DNA of 64,000 bases from positions 20,230,412 to 20,294,411 of the forward strand of contig CM054167.1 of NCBI GenBank assembly GCA_028751875.1, written 5' to 3'. Positions 1-9,824 of this stretch are shown here, piece after piece (the first letter of the stretch is position 1; every line of letters starts with the position of its first letter). The position numbers were made by a program, and so were the translations under genes. The notes under the pieces are model-generated. The model worked only from the letters and a program-made list of their open reading frames with translations, did not search any database and was not told where the DNA came from. The stretch comes from Rapana venosa (lineage: Eukaryota; Mollusca; Gastropoda; Neogastropoda; Muricidae).

Positions 1-458
1 GTGTGTGTAGCTGTGTGTAGCTGTCTGTCTGACTGGCTGGCTGTCAGTTTGGCTGTCTGCAGGAGGAAGGAGAGATGTGTGGTGGGGGGGGGGGGGGGGT
101 GGAGGGGTGTGTGTGTGGATGTGTGTGTGTGTGTGTGTTTAGGGATGGAGAGTGTGTGTGAAAAAGTCAAATGTTTACTTTCAAAAGGTACATTGAATAA
201 GCAATACATTTACTCTTTTTCATTCCCCCCCGGTGAGTATATGTAGGTGTGGGTGTGTGCGCGCATGCGTGCGTGCATGCATGCGTGTGTGTGTGCGTGT
301 TACTGAAAATGAGGATTGGACAAATATTTTCATATTTTTTTTATATCTTCTCTTTTTGTTTGTTTGTTAAAAACAGTCACACACGGGTATGTTCCAAGGT
401 TTGCCAGAAGGGCCATGCATGCAAGCATTCACGCACTCACTCACAGATACACACACTG
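1..458. repeat. GT/GGT-rich low-complexity sequence
   Basis: Positions 1-320 are mostly (GT)n with G runs. From 320 to 458 I see only T-rich and CA-rich sequence. The open frames here are low-complexity and show no exon signals. Confidence 0.7.
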
Positions 459-590
459 AGGATTTTGCGTATGCAAACTTTTTCCCCCCATCACCATGAA
501 GGTAGCTGCATTCCGACTTCAGAGATAGACAAGATTTCAACCTGGGACCTCTTGAATTTCAACAGTGGTGTGTCACAGCTCAGCCACAAC
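459..590 (-). mobile_element. SINE A' tail fragment (tail B)
   Basis: Contains the tail-B block also found near 7.35, 20.15, 33.5, 34.4 and 35.8 kb (GATTTTGCGTATGC, then AAGGTAGCTGCATTCCGACT). It is followed by degraded sequence resembling a reverse B box. Truncated and old. Confidence 0.5.
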
Positions 591-709
591 TCCTCCCTGT
601 ATATGTTTCAAAGGCGGCGATTTATGCATTGCATCCAGTGCATCTCTTCTCCCATTGTGTGTGACAGACCTGTGTATGAGCCGCTGTTAACACACTTGAC
701 TTACTTGAC
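591..709. other. No gene seen
   Basis: Short unassigned stretch between a SINE fragment and a LINE fragment. No splice-flanked coding sequence was recognised. Confidence 0.4.
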
Positions 710-1165
710 TTATGCCTCTTGGTTCCTTGGGGAACATAGGGCTGCAACAACACCCCTCCAACGAACTCGGTTTTGGGAGATCCTCTTCGGCTCGGCCCAT
801 GTCATTCCGGCTGCCTTCGTTTCTTCGTCAACACTTCTGCGCCAGGTCTGCTTTGGTCGACCAACTTTCCGCTTCCCTTGTGGGTTCCAGTCAACGGCCT
901 GCCTGGTGACACTTGACGCAGGCTTGCGGAGTGTATGGCCGATCCATCCCCACTTCCTTTGTTTAATAATGGACTCGATTGGGGTTTGTCTGGTCCTGTC
1001 CCACAGTTGTTTGTTGGATATGACTTCCGGCCACCTGATGTTGAGGATGTTCCTGAGGCATTTGTTGGTAAAAGACTGGAGTTTGTGGGTGTTGGTTTTT
1101 GTTACCCGCCAGGTTCCTGAGCCATAAAGTAGGACCGATTTGACATTGGTGTTGTAGATGCTGTT
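710..1165 (-). mobile_element. LINE (endonuclease-RT type) C-terminal fragment
   Basis: About 150 codons read on the - strand without a stop until TAA at 712-710. The reading shows LLYGSGTW, a WIGHTLRKP block, WNPQGKRK and GRPKQTWRRS, which are hallmarks of the region after the RT domain in endonuclease/reverse-transcriptase non-LTR elements. It is 5' truncated, so no RT catalytic core is present. The clade (RTE-like or relative) is not certain. Confidence 0.75.
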
Positions 1166-1174
1166 AACACACAG

Positions 1175-2245
1175 TAAGTGACACTTACACTCAATAACAA
1201 AATAACTGCAGAGAAAATCCAGATGATGACAAATAGTGCCAGTGGCATCAGCACTGACATTATCTTAGAATACAAGAAAATTGAGACTGTCCATAGCTTT
1301 TAAGTGTCTGGGAGCTACAGTATCGGATGAAGGATCAAAACTTGAAATTCTCTCCAGGATAGCCCAGACCACAGCTGCAGTAACCAAACTGAAAGTCATC
1401 TGGAACGACAAGAACATCTCCATCAGCTTCAAGATCAGACTGATGCATTCCCTGGTCATGTCCATAATTTTGCACGCATGTGAAACATGGACCATAACAG
1501 CAGACAGTGAAAGAAGGATACAGGCAGTGGAGATGAGATGCTTTTGCAAACTTCTTAGTATCTCGTACAGAGATCAGAATATGTTCTTTCGAGCCAGAAG
1601 GTCCATAGAGCCGGAGCTTATCCCGGTTTCTGTAGTGTTAAGCGAACTGATGTATTTCGACCACCCGTGACAGGACGCTAGTCTTGTACGACAGAATTGA
1701 ACTTCCCCAGCTAAGTGTCGGTACTCACTTGTAATCGGTATGAGGAAAATAGACTAAATCTCACTTTCCCAAGGCGCACAACCAACGAAGTCCCGGGGAA
1801 ACGAACCCTCGCCGACACTGTGATCCCGAGTTGACCGTCCTAATTCATGCCACTGGTGCCATCCAACATGAAATAAAGAACAGAGTGAAGACAATGACTT
1901 CAACCTGATCTCGTACAGATATCAAGGAAATAAGGACAAGGAAATAAAAACCAGAATTGAAAACACCATCAGGACATATGAAGAACTCCTGACTTCAGTG
2001 AAAAACCGCAATCTGAAGTAGTATGGGCACATCACACGAACATCTGGACTGGCCAAGACTGTCCTACAGGGAACAGTACAAGGAGGGAGACGAAGAAGAG
2101 GCAGACAGAGAAAACGATGAAGAGACAACATCAGAGAGTGGACTGGCCTTGAGTGGAACGATTTGCTACACAAAGCTGAAAGGAGTGGAGGAAGCTGGTT
2201 GCAAAATCTTCAGTGGTGCCCAAATGATACACAAGACTATGGGAT
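1175..2245 (+). mobile_element. Decayed LINE 3' region split by a SINE
   Basis: The first part (to 1571) reads FKCLGATVSDEGSK, then LMHSLVMSIILHACETW and EMRCFCKLLSISYR, typical of the post-RT region of endonuclease-RT LINEs. The reading resumes at 1909 with an EELLTSVKNRNLK block, stop-interrupted YGHITR, LAKTVLQGTVQGGRRRGRQ and an EWTGLEW block. The gap is a SINE D insertion. In-frame stops and a lost 5' end make it a pseudo-element. It lies 5'-to-5' against the LINE fragment at 710-1165. Confidence 0.75.
1572..1908 (-). mobile_element. SINE D, full-length, inserted in a LINE
   Basis: Flanked by a 12-bp target site duplication ATCTCGTACAGA (1560-1571 and 1908-1919). The sequence matches the SINE at 16.53-16.81 kb in reverse: TTCTTTCGAGCCAGAAGG, then CCGGAGCTTATCCCGG. 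The tRNA-like head lies near 1800-1850. Removing it restores the LINE reading across ISYR. Confidence 0.75.
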
Positions 2246-2655
2246 AGGTGAGGTGAAGGTGAATTGAGAAAGATTTTATGGATGATCCAAAACTTCCATC
2301 AAAGCCAGAAGTATTGGTACTGGGGAGAACACTTTATTGTGAGTCAAGTTGTTGATTATCTGATCTGTTGTGTTATGTTTGCCATGTTTTATTTGTTTTT
2401 TGTACGTTTTTTTGCTGTTGTTGATTTTTTCAGATTCTTTGTGAGTAGCATGAAAATTATAAATACATTATTATCTTTTTTTCTTTTTTTTTAGTTGTGT
2501 TGGATGGTGTTCTTTTCAGTTGCATTAACAGATTTGGTGAAGAATTTATTGTTTTGTTTCATTTTCTTGTTGTTGTTAAGTTTGTTGTTTGGATTGTTGT
2601 TTTGTGTTGCTGCATATGTGATACTTCTTCTTGTGCTTGCAGATTGAGTTTGTTA
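2246..2655. other. T-rich stretch, no gene seen
   Basis: AT-rich sequence rich in TTG and TTT, with no exon signals and no repeat I recognise. Confidence 0.4.
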
Positions 2656-2659
2656 GATT

Positions 2660-2912
2660 TTCTTTTGTGTTTTATTTTATTCTTGTATTTCGAGGATAAT
2701 GGAACAAGCGCTCACGTGCGTTTTTTCATCCAGACCCTGTGTGTATGCAGTTTTGTCAATGTTGTCATCCGTTCCCACCAGCACACAATGGCCTACTCTT
2801 CGGAAAAGCGGAATGGGTTTTAATGTGTGTGCAAGATGTTCTGCGTGTGTTTGCACAGGGACCTTGGTTTATAGTCTCATCTGAAGGACTTTTGGGGAGA
2901 GTGGAGTGTGTG
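2660..2912 (-). mobile_element. SINE A fragment (tail and body)
   Basis: Reads tail-first: GAGGATAATGGAA, hairpin arms, CCGTTCCCACC, ACAATGGCCTACTCTTC, then the GCAAGATGTTCTGCG box and TCATCTGAAGGACTTTTGG. The tRNA head is missing and GT repeats follow. Confidence 0.8.
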
Positions 2913-2948
2913 AAGGTGTGTGTGTGTTCATTTTTATTTTTATTTATT

Positions 2949-3042
2949 TATTCTTTTATTTCAGTGATAATGGAATAAGCACTTATGTTCTTTTTTACAC
3001 CTAGTCCTTGTGTGTATACAGTTTTTTTAATTTGTCATCCAT
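2949..3042 (-). mobile_element. SINE A tail fragment
   Basis: Only the 3' tail (GATAATGGAATAAGCACTTA) and part of the body are kept before GT and ATCA repeats. Confidence 0.65.
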
Positions 3043-3211
3043 GTGTATGGATGTGTGTGTGCATGTGTGTGTATGTGTATGTGTGTGTGTTAGTGTGTGT
3101 TTGTTAGTGTGTGTGTGATATCAATCGATCAATCAATCAATGTGTGTGTGTGTGTGAGAGAGAGAGTGTGTGTGTGTGTGCTGGTCTGTTTATCTCGTTA
3201 TCTCACTTTCA

Positions 3212-3550
3212 CTTTATTCTTTTATTTCAAGGATAATGGAATAAGCACTTGTGTGCTTTTAGTCCAGTATGTCGTTCCCACCGGCACAAAATGGCCTACT
3301 CTTCCGAAAAGCAGAACAGGTTTTAATTTATGTGCAAGATGTTCTTCCTGTGTTCACACAATGGGACCTTAGTTTATAGCAGTTAAAAAACTGGTGGGGG
3401 GGGGGGGGGGGGGTTGTAGTGGAGTTGGCACTGATGTTAACTCCAGGTAAAAAAATTCCCCTTGAACGGGATTTGAACCTGGGTCAGCAGATCAGGAGCA
3501 CAGTGGTTTACTTGTTAGGCAGGGGAACGTCTTAACCGTCCTGCCACCTT
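3212..3550 (-). mobile_element. SINE A, nearly full-length
   Basis: Contains the tail, body and a recognisable reverse tRNA head: the CTTGAACGGGATTTGAACC B-box region and TTACTTGTTAGGCAG at the A-box end. The body is interrupted by about 19 Gs near 3395-3413. Confidence 0.75.
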
Positions 3551-3639
3551 CCTTCCTTATGTTGAATATTTCATGTTGTTCTCTTGCCGTCTGTTGTAGA
3601 GGTATCAATGCGTGTCATATTTTATTTTTATTCATTTTA

Positions 3640-3800
3640 TTTTATTCTTTTATTTCGAGGATAATGGAATAAGCACTCGTGTGCTTTTTTTAAAATCTAG
3701 TCCCCGTGTGTATGCAGTTTTTGTCAATTTTGTCATCCGTTCCCACTGGCACACAATGGACTACTCTTCCGGAAAAGCGAAACGGGTTTTAACATGTAAT
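3640..3800 (-). mobile_element. SINE A tail/body fragment
   Basis: Tail and body up to AAGCGAAACGGGTTTTAACA; the head is absent. Confidence 0.75.
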
Positions 3801-3894
3801 GTGATAGTGTTGCCTTGTTATCGTCATGATACATCTGCCCCCTTGTTTATCATTGTTTGTTTGTTTTTGCCTGATATTTTTCGCAATCTTTCAA

Positions 3895-4275
3895 TCTTCT
3901 TCTTCTTCCTTTTTTTGTCATGTTTCTCCCAGGGGAGGTTTGACGTTGATGAGCCTTCTCCATCTCTCTCTGTTTTGAGCTTCCTCCTTATTTATGCCCC
4001 TTTCTCTAAGGTCATCTGCTATACAGTTAGCCCAGGTCTTCCCTTTGGTCTCTTTCCATCCACTACGAAGTTCATTGCTCTTTTTATGATGTGGGGGTCT
4101 GCTTTCCGTTGAACGTGCCCAAACCAGCGCAGTCTATTGGTACTAGCTACAGACTTCAGATCATCAACTTTGCAATCTTTCAATACAGTTATCTTTTTAA
4201 AAATCTGTTTGATGCAGTTTTGTTCAGCTGCAACCCATATTTTGGCATAGAGCGCTTGTAAAAGCATTGCTGGTC
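3895..4275 (-). mobile_element. Decayed LINE C-terminal fragment
   Basis: On the - strand an 82-codon open stretch reads LLQALYAKIWVAAEQN, then NRLRWFGHVQRK and GKRPKGRPGL, the post-RT signature of non-LTR elements. The distal block (TCTCCCAGGGGAGGTTTGAC) recurs near 24.5 kb, so it is a dispersed family. Confidence 0.6.
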
Positions 4276-4317
4276 GTGCTTATTTTCATGTATTGGCGCC
4301 ACATTGTTTCTGAATGA

Positions 4318-4705
4318 CTGAAATAATAATAATAATAATATATGGAATTTATATAGCGCTGAATCTTGTAAAACAATCAAATCGAAGCACTTGCACTCAA
4401 ATCATCTACGCGCATGCAACTTTCCTCAAATATAATGAAGAACATAATTTCAAATTTATGCACGCGTACGTGCACACACACACACACACACACACACTCA
4501 CCCGCGAACACAATTAGGAGATGAAGGATGCTGTTGAAAAGTAGAGACGGATATGAGGGGCAAGTGTCAGGTAGGAAATAAGTGTGTTTTGAGGCTGGAT
4601 TTGAAGGTATCAAGTGAAGGTTTTTGGCGAAGTGAAAGAGGGAGGTCATTGCAGGTGGACGGACCAGAAACAGAGAAAGATCGACAGCCAACAAATGGGG
4701 TTGAA
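4318..4705 (-). mobile_element. CR1/L2-like LINE 3' end, decayed
   Basis: Starts with the (ATT)n tail in reverse and TGGAATTTATATAGCGCTGA, the same terminal motif as the LINE at 37.65-39.13 kb. Positions 4580-4700 are related to that LINE's last codons (TTTTGAGGCTGGATTTGAAG), with frame damage and a CA expansion at 4474-4498. It ends about 90 bp before a KYAT exon. Confidence 0.7.
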
Positions 4706-4712
4706 GCCAATG

Positions 4713-4790
4713 TGTGAGGTGTGTGTGTGGTGTGTGTGTGGTGTGTGTGTGTGTGGTGTGTGTGTGGTGTGTGTGTGTGTGGTGTGTGCA
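4713..4790. repeat. (GT)n tract at the exon-1 acceptor
   Basis: GTGTGTGTGG repeats run to the AG of the 3' splice site at 4790-4791. This is purine/T-alternating rather than a classical pyrimidine tract. Confidence 0.85.
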
Positions 4791-4791
4791 G

Positions 4792-4878
4792 GTGGTGATC
4801 ATAGAGCCTTTCTTCGACTGCTATGAGCCCATGGTCAGAACTGCTGGTGGAACGCCCGTCTTTGTTCCCCTCAGACCT
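4792..4878 (+). CDS. KYAT3: Kynurenine aminotransferase exon 1 (first in window)
   Basis: Encodes 29 residues, [13 protein letters not shown]... to FVPLRP, matching the large PLP-binding domain of kynurenine-oxoglutarate transaminases (cysteine S-conjugate beta-lyases, fold-type I aminotransferases). These enzymes transaminate kynurenine to kynurenic acid and act on several amino acids, in cytosol or mitochondria. Both introns are in phase 0: acceptor GCAG|GTG at 4790-4791, donor CCT|GTGAGT at 4879. The eight exons in the window join without frame breaks into 306 C-terminal residues. Human KYAT1 and KYAT3 are about 420-455 residues, so the N-terminal third lies upstream of position 1. The KYAT3 rather than KYAT1 assignment rests mainly on the next exon. 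It is flanked by GT repeats on the left and a G-run on the right. Confidence 0.92.
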
Positions 4879-5094
4879 GTGAGTAGTGTGTGTGGGTGGT
4901 TGGTGTGTGTGTGTGGGGGGGGGGGGGGGGGGGTATGTGTGTGTGAGGGGGGGATATGTGGGTGGGGGTGGGGGGTATGTGTGGGGGTGGGGGGCGGGGT
5001 ATGTTGGGAGTGGGGGGGGTGTTTGTGTGTGTGGGGGTGATAGAAAAAGTTAGAGAAAGACAGAGTGTGTGCGCACATGCGAGCCAACATGCAC
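4879..5094. repeat. G-rich and GT-rich intron start
   Basis: Just after the donor, GTGTG and G runs (about 17 Gs near 4917-4933) dominate to about 5040. Alternating GC/CA sequence follows, at the truncated end of the next LINE copy. Confidence 0.8.
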
Positions 5095-5535
5095 GCACGA
5101 ATAGAATTGCATGTGCCTTTATCCTTACAAGAAGGGTATAGCTTACTAGAACAAAAATCATGGAAAAAGGTCACCAACAGTAATCAGCAAAATGAGAAAC
5201 TTTTAACTAGAACTGCAATCAATACCGATAATTTAACAGTGGTGAACCATTCAGAAGTTAGTACAAGTGTTTTTACGTCAAGGAGAATTAATACTTTATT
5301 CTATAGAATGAAACTAAATGCATTGATAACCAAATTCAGCAAAAATGGTAAATGCCTGTGTGGTGAGAATATCACTAATACTCATATACTTTTGACTGCC
5401 AGAGTGTAAAACCTTTCATGCCCCATTTTTCTGAAAACTCCCTCACCAGCATATTCAGCAATCTAAAACTAGCATTTGAAATTGTGAAAGGTCTTTGTCA
5501 CAGTCCCATAGGACATTTGTTATAGTTACATTAAC
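5095..5535 (+). mobile_element. RNase H-type LINE, copy 3 (3' end)
   Basis: Reads IELHVPLSLQEGYSLLEQ, then RRINTLFYRMKLNALITKF and CLCGENITNTHIL, matching the C-terminal end of the longer copy at 27.4-29.3 kb on the other strand. It is 5' truncated inside the post-RNase H region and is the most diverged of the three copies, with frame damage after 5400. Confidence 0.85.
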
Positions 5536-5775
5536 GTTAATGACTTTTTGTTTGTTTGTTTGCTTGTTAATGATTCTTGTTGCATTGCCAAGTTTCTTTT
5601 TGAGTTTTTTTTTATAAATTATTTTATTTTTTATTTTTTTATTTTTTAATAACACATCCACCTCACCCGTTTTTTTTGTTTTGTTTTTTTTTGTTTTTTT
5701 TTTCTTTTGTTTTTTCCCCGTCTAATATCACTAAAAGTGAACAGACGTAAAATTGAAGTCAACAATGCACGCACG
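5536..5775. other. T-rich sequence, no gene seen
   Basis: TTTG and T-run-rich sequence downstream of the LINE copy, with no exon signals. Confidence 0.4.

Positions 5776-5816
<41 letters not shown>
5776..5816. repeat. (CA)n microsatellite
   Basis: About 20 CA units inside the intron between exons 1 and 2. Confidence 0.9.
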
Positions 5817-5883
5817 GTGCATATCTGTGCATGTCAGCATGCATGTCAGTGAGTGAATGGGTGTAAATGTTGATAGTGGTGAA

Positions 5884-6015
5884 GGATGTGTGATCTGTCT
5901 GTCTGTCTGTCTGTCTGTCTGTCCGTGTGTCTGTCTGTTTATCTGCCTGTCTGTCTGTCTGTCTGTGTGTCTGTGTGCCCCAGAGCAAGAAGGGATAGTG
6001 GTGAAGGATGTGTGA

Positions 6016-6058
<43 letters not shown>

Positions 6059-6300
6059 GCCCCAGAGCAAGAAGGAATAGTGGTGAAGGATGTGTGATCT
6101 GTCTGTCTGTCTGTCCGTGTGTCTGTCTGTTTATCTGCCTGTCTGTCTGTCTGTCTGTGTGTCTGTGTGCCCCAGAGCAAGAAGGGATAGTGGTGAAGGA
6201 TGTGTGATCTGTCTGTCTGTCTGTCTGTGTGTCTGTCTGTCTGTCCGTGTGTCTGTCTGTTTATCTGCCTGTCTGTCTGTCTGTCTGTGTGTCTGTGTGC
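5884..6300 (+). repeat. Tandem repeat carrying copies of the exon-2 acceptor
   Basis: Units of (GTCT)n end in GTGCCCCAGAGCAAGAAGG at about 5977, 6058 and 6168. Each is followed by GATAGTGGTGAAGGATG or a close variant and new (CTGT)n. The real exon 2 starts at the fourth occurrence (CACCAG|AGCAAGAAGGGTCAG). Each upstream copy therefore carries an acceptor-like CCAG, the first three to four exon codons, then TAG in frame (GGATAG or GAATAG). Confidence 0.9.
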
Positions 6301-6305
6301 ACCAG

Positions 6306-6428
6306 AGCAAGAAGGGTCAGCTGTGCTCCAGTGCAGACTGGACCTTGGACCCTGCAGAGCTGGAGTCCAAGTTCAACGCCAAGACCAAGATGATCATCAT
6401 CAACACCCCCAACAACCCCCTGGGCAAG
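6306..6428 (+). CDS. KYAT3: Kynurenine aminotransferase exon 2
   Basis: Encodes 41 residues: SKKGQLCSSADWTLDPAELE, then SKFNAKTKMIIINTPNNPLG and K. The DWTLDP.ELESKF string is closer to KYAT3 than to KYAT1 as I know them. NTPNNPLGK is the conserved motif whose second Asn contacts the PLP ring in this aminotransferase class. Phase 0 at both ends: acceptor CACCAG at 6300-6305, donor AAG|GTCAGAG at 6429. The sequence upstream contains three decoy copies of this acceptor (5884-6300). Confidence 0.93.
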
Positions 6429-6547
6429 GTCAGAGGTCATCCACACCTGAGGCGGGGGAGGGAAGTGAGGGGTGGGGGGGGGGGGAGTAGTGAACATGCG
6501 GAGGGAGAGATGATGATAAGGGATGGAAGGGTTATTTATTTTTATTT

Positions 6548-6775
6548 ATTTATTTAATTTATTCTTTTATATCAAGGATAATGGAATAAGCTCTTATGTG
6601 CTTTTTTACATCCAGTCCCCGTGTGTATGCGGTTTTGTAAATTCTGTCATCCGTTCCCACCGGCACACAATGGCCTACTCTTACGAAAAGCGGAACAGGA
6701 TTTAACATGTGCGCAAGATGTTCTGCGTGTGTTCGCACACGGGGCCTCGGTTTATAGTCTCATCCGGAGGGTGAC
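6548..6775 (-). mobile_element. SINE A fragment
   Basis: Tail (CTTTTATATCAAGGATAATG), body and GCAAGATGTTCTGCG box, ending in TAGTCTCATCCGGAGGG; no tRNA head. A run of about 22 Gs follows at 6791-6814. Confidence 0.8.
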
Positions 6776-7014
6776 TAGGGTTTGTGTTTGTGGGGGGGGG
6801 GGGGGGGGGGGGGGTTGTCAGAGAGTGGAAGGAAAATGAGGATATATTCATATGATTTGGGGGGGAAAATTGTACTTTGGAAAATGATGGGGAAAATACT
6901 CCACCCCCTCCACCCATAAAGAGGAGAGAAAAGCCAACCCCAAACCCTTTTTCAACAAACAAACAAAAAGATAAGAGAGAGAGAAAAAAAATCTTTCATT
7001 TTGAAGATATTAAA

Positions 7015-7170
7015 CTCCTGTGGTATGCTTTTTTTCTTTACATCCAGTCCCCGTGTGCATGCTCTTTTGTAAATTTTGTTGTCACTCGTTCCCACTGTCT
7101 CACACACACACACACAGACACACACAGCGCCCGACTCTTCCGAAAGGTGGCACAGGTTCTGAAACTCTTA
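7015..7170 (-). mobile_element. SINE A fragment, partial
   Basis: Keeps ACATCCAGTCCCCGTGTG and the body up to CGAAAGGTGGCACAGG. A CA expansion splits the GTTCCCACTG/GGC region. Confidence 0.65.
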
Positions 7171-7304
7171 ATGTGAGATAAAGCCACTGAATGTTGTTTA
7201 ATTAGCTGCAACACTCTGGAAATCGCCCAGGAATATGCTTCGTGCTTCAGTCATCACACTTTGTGAAAATGGCGTGGGTAGTGAGGCCAAGGTCCAGTCT
7301 GTTG

Positions 7305-7627
7305 GGGTTTTGTTGTTGTTTTTTGTTGTTGTTCCTCAGCTAGAGATCCGAGATTCACCAACGGTGTGGTTTTTTTGCATATGCGACCGTTTTTGCCACC
7401 ATTATTAGGTAGCTGCATTCTGGCTTGGGGGGGGGGGGGGGGGGCTGGGGGGGGGGGGGGGGGGTGATGTCTAGATACAGCACCAGTGTGCTTGTGTTGG
7501 TTGTTTTTTTAATATACTTTTTTTTTGGTCATCCTTTCCTACCGGACCTCATCCGTCTTTTGAAAGGTGGAAATGGTTTAACGTGTGCGCAAGATGTTCT
7601 GCGTGTGTGTCCACACTAGGGACCTTG
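7305..7627 (-). mobile_element. SINE A' (tail B), decayed
   Basis: Reads tail B (TTGTTGTTCCTCAGCTAGAG, GATTCACCAACGG, AGGTAGCTGCATTC), then two G-runs, then the SINE A body to ACACTAGGGACCTT. It ends head-to-head against the + strand SINE at 7625. Confidence 0.7.
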
Positions 7628-7965
7628 GGATAGCCTAGCGGTCAGAACATTGCGCTCGCAATCTGACGACCTGGGTTCGAATCCCGTTCCAAGGGGGGGA
7701 TATTTTCCCCCTGGAGTTAACATCAGTGCAGACTCCTCCACTCTCCCCAAAAGTCTTTCGGATGAGATGGTAAACCGAGGCCCCGTGTGCGAATGCACGC
7801 AGAACATCACACACGTTAAATCCTGTTCCGCTTTTCGTAAGAGTAGGCCATTGTGTGCCGGTGGGAACTAGATGACAGAGTTTACAAAACCGCATACACA
7901 CGGGGACTGGATGTAAAAAAAAAAGCACATGAGTGCTTATTCCATTATCCTCAATAGAAAAGAAT
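7625..7965 (+). mobile_element. SINE A, full-length
   Basis: Head type 1 with A box TAGCCTAGCGGTCAGAAC and B box GGTTCGAATCCC, body, and tail with a hairpin (AAGCACATGAGTGCTT) and CCATTATCCTCAATAGAAAAG. Pol III promoter boxes look intact except for the 5' edge. Confidence 0.9.
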
Positions 7966-7984
7966 AAAAAAAAAAATTTTTAAT

Positions 7985-8112
7985 CGGTTTACAGTTTCAT
8001 CTGAAGGACTTTTGGAGAGTGGAGATAAGAATCCCCTTGAACGGATGCCTTGGTGGTGGCATGAACCTGGGCTGACCAGATTATGAGTGCCACAAGTTTA
8101 ACCACCAGCCTA
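7985..8112 (-). mobile_element. SINE A head fragment
   Basis: Contains TCATCTGAAGGACTTTTGG, CCCCTTGAACGGATGCC, ATGAACCTGGGCTGACCAGA and AACCACCAGCCTAATA. This is the reverse tRNA head with an indel-rich middle. Confidence 0.6.
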
Positions 8113-8256
8113 ATACGACACACACACACAGACACACACACAAACACACAACAATACACACACCACCACACACAACACAAACACACAAACACAACAACAC
8201 ACTAAAACACAACACACTCAACACACTCACACACACAACACAACACACCACACTAC

Positions 8257-8299
<43 letters not shown>

Positions 8300-8334
8300 C
8301 ACACACATCAACACACACACACACACACACACAA

Positions 8335-8366
<32 letters not shown>

Positions 8367-8685
8367 CACACACCACACACACTCAACCACACCACACACA
8401 CACACACAACACACACACACAACAACACACACACACAACTCAACACACACACAACACACAACACCACACACACACACACACCACACACACACTCAACACA
8501 CACTCAACACACACACTCAACACACCACACACACACACACACAACACAACACACACATCACACACCACACAACACACACAACACACACACACACACACAC
8601 TCACACACACACAACACAACACACACAACACCAACACACACACACACACACACCACCAACACACACAACACACACACACACACTC

Positions 8686-8717
<32 letters not shown>

Positions 8718-8966
8718 ACACACACAACACACACACACACTCAACACACACACAAGACACACACACTCACACACACACACACACTCACACACACACAACA
8801 CACACACACACACACTCAACACACACACACACACACACTCACACACACACAACACACACACACACACACATCACACACACTCAACACACACACACACACA
8901 CACACTCACACACACATCAACACACACACACACAACACACTCACACACACACAACACACTCACACC
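8113..8966. repeat. (CA)n / CAACA low-complexity array
   Basis: About 850 bp of ACAC with frequent AAC and CACTCA interruptions. It creates long spurious Val/Cys-rich frames on the - strand. Confidence 0.95.
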
Positions 8967-9209
8967 GACAGTTAGTGAAAATGTGATGGCACAACACAGC
9001 ACAAAGCATCCCACAATCCCACAGATGACCCAACTTCCTCTTCCTGAGATAGCCGTCTGATGGAACTGGCAAGACAGAGTATAAGATAAGATAACCATAA
9101 GATAACAACGATAATCCACTCCATCACTGTCCTATGCCTACGTATAAGTAGCTGACATATTCATAATCCTTGATGTGCACAATTTTTTTTGTTTGGATCA
9201 GCTGAGACA

Positions 9210-9610
9210 ATCCACTCCATTCTGTTGGCCCAGGCTAAAAGCTTTGTCAGTTTATTGATGTAAGCTAATTTGCTAAGGCCTATGTTAATGAAGCGTTTGT
9301 TATGTTTTATATTGTTACATTAAGATTTATCTTCACCCGTGACAAGCTGTTAGCATAGCAACCTGCACTCTCCTTTTTGGGAGAGAAAAAAACAACCCCA
9401 ACCAACCACTGAAGTAGGAGTATGGGTGCCTATAATGACAAGGTGCTCGAAAAGAGTCATGCACACAAACTTCCCACCCAGTGTGTACTAACAGCCTCAT
9501 AAGGATTCCCAGGTTGGATGAGTGTGATGGAGTGTATAATTATTATCTGGGTGACCCCCAGGCTGTTGAGATGGGGAACAGACAACAACACAACAACAAC
9601 ACAACAACAA
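9210..9610 (+). repeat. Dispersed repeat F, copy 1
   Basis: Shares colinear blocks with 39660-40075: AAGCTGTTAGCATAGCAACC versus AAACTCTTAGTATAACAGCC, GAAGTAGGAGTATGGGTGCC versus GAAGTTGAAGTATGGCTGC, and GGGTGACCCCCAG in both. It ends in (CAA)n. No coding capacity was seen and the class is unknown. Confidence 0.65.
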
Positions 9611-9633
9611 CAGCAACACACAACAACACAACA

Positions 9634-9796
9634 GAACATCTTGCGCACACGTTAAATCCTGTTCCGTTTTTTCGTAAGAGTGGGCCATTGTGTGCCGGTG
9701 GGAACAGATGACAGAGTTTACAAAACCGCATACACACGGGGACTGGATGTAAAAAAAAAAGCACATAAGTGCTTATTCCATTATCCTCGATGTATT
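9634..9796 (+). mobile_element. SINE A 3' fragment
   Basis: Starts at ACATCTTGCGCACACG and runs through body and tail to TTATCCTCGATG; 5' truncated after the (CAA)n of repeat F. Confidence 0.8.
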
Positions 9797-9824
9797 TTTA
9801 AAAAAAAATTTAATAAAAAATAAC

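Noticed and set aside
249..1127. 292-codon + strand frame
   Set aside because: It crosses GT repeats, a SINE fragment and the antisense of a LINE; the - strand LINE reading explains 710-1165.
1..4700. An upstream KYAT exon
   Set aside because: I searched for the expected N-terminal block before VVIIEPFF and found only repeats and LINE fragments, so the exon should lie before position 1.
8081..8867. Long Val/Cys-rich open frames on the - strand
   Set aside because: They are translations of the CA array; no start, splice or domain support.
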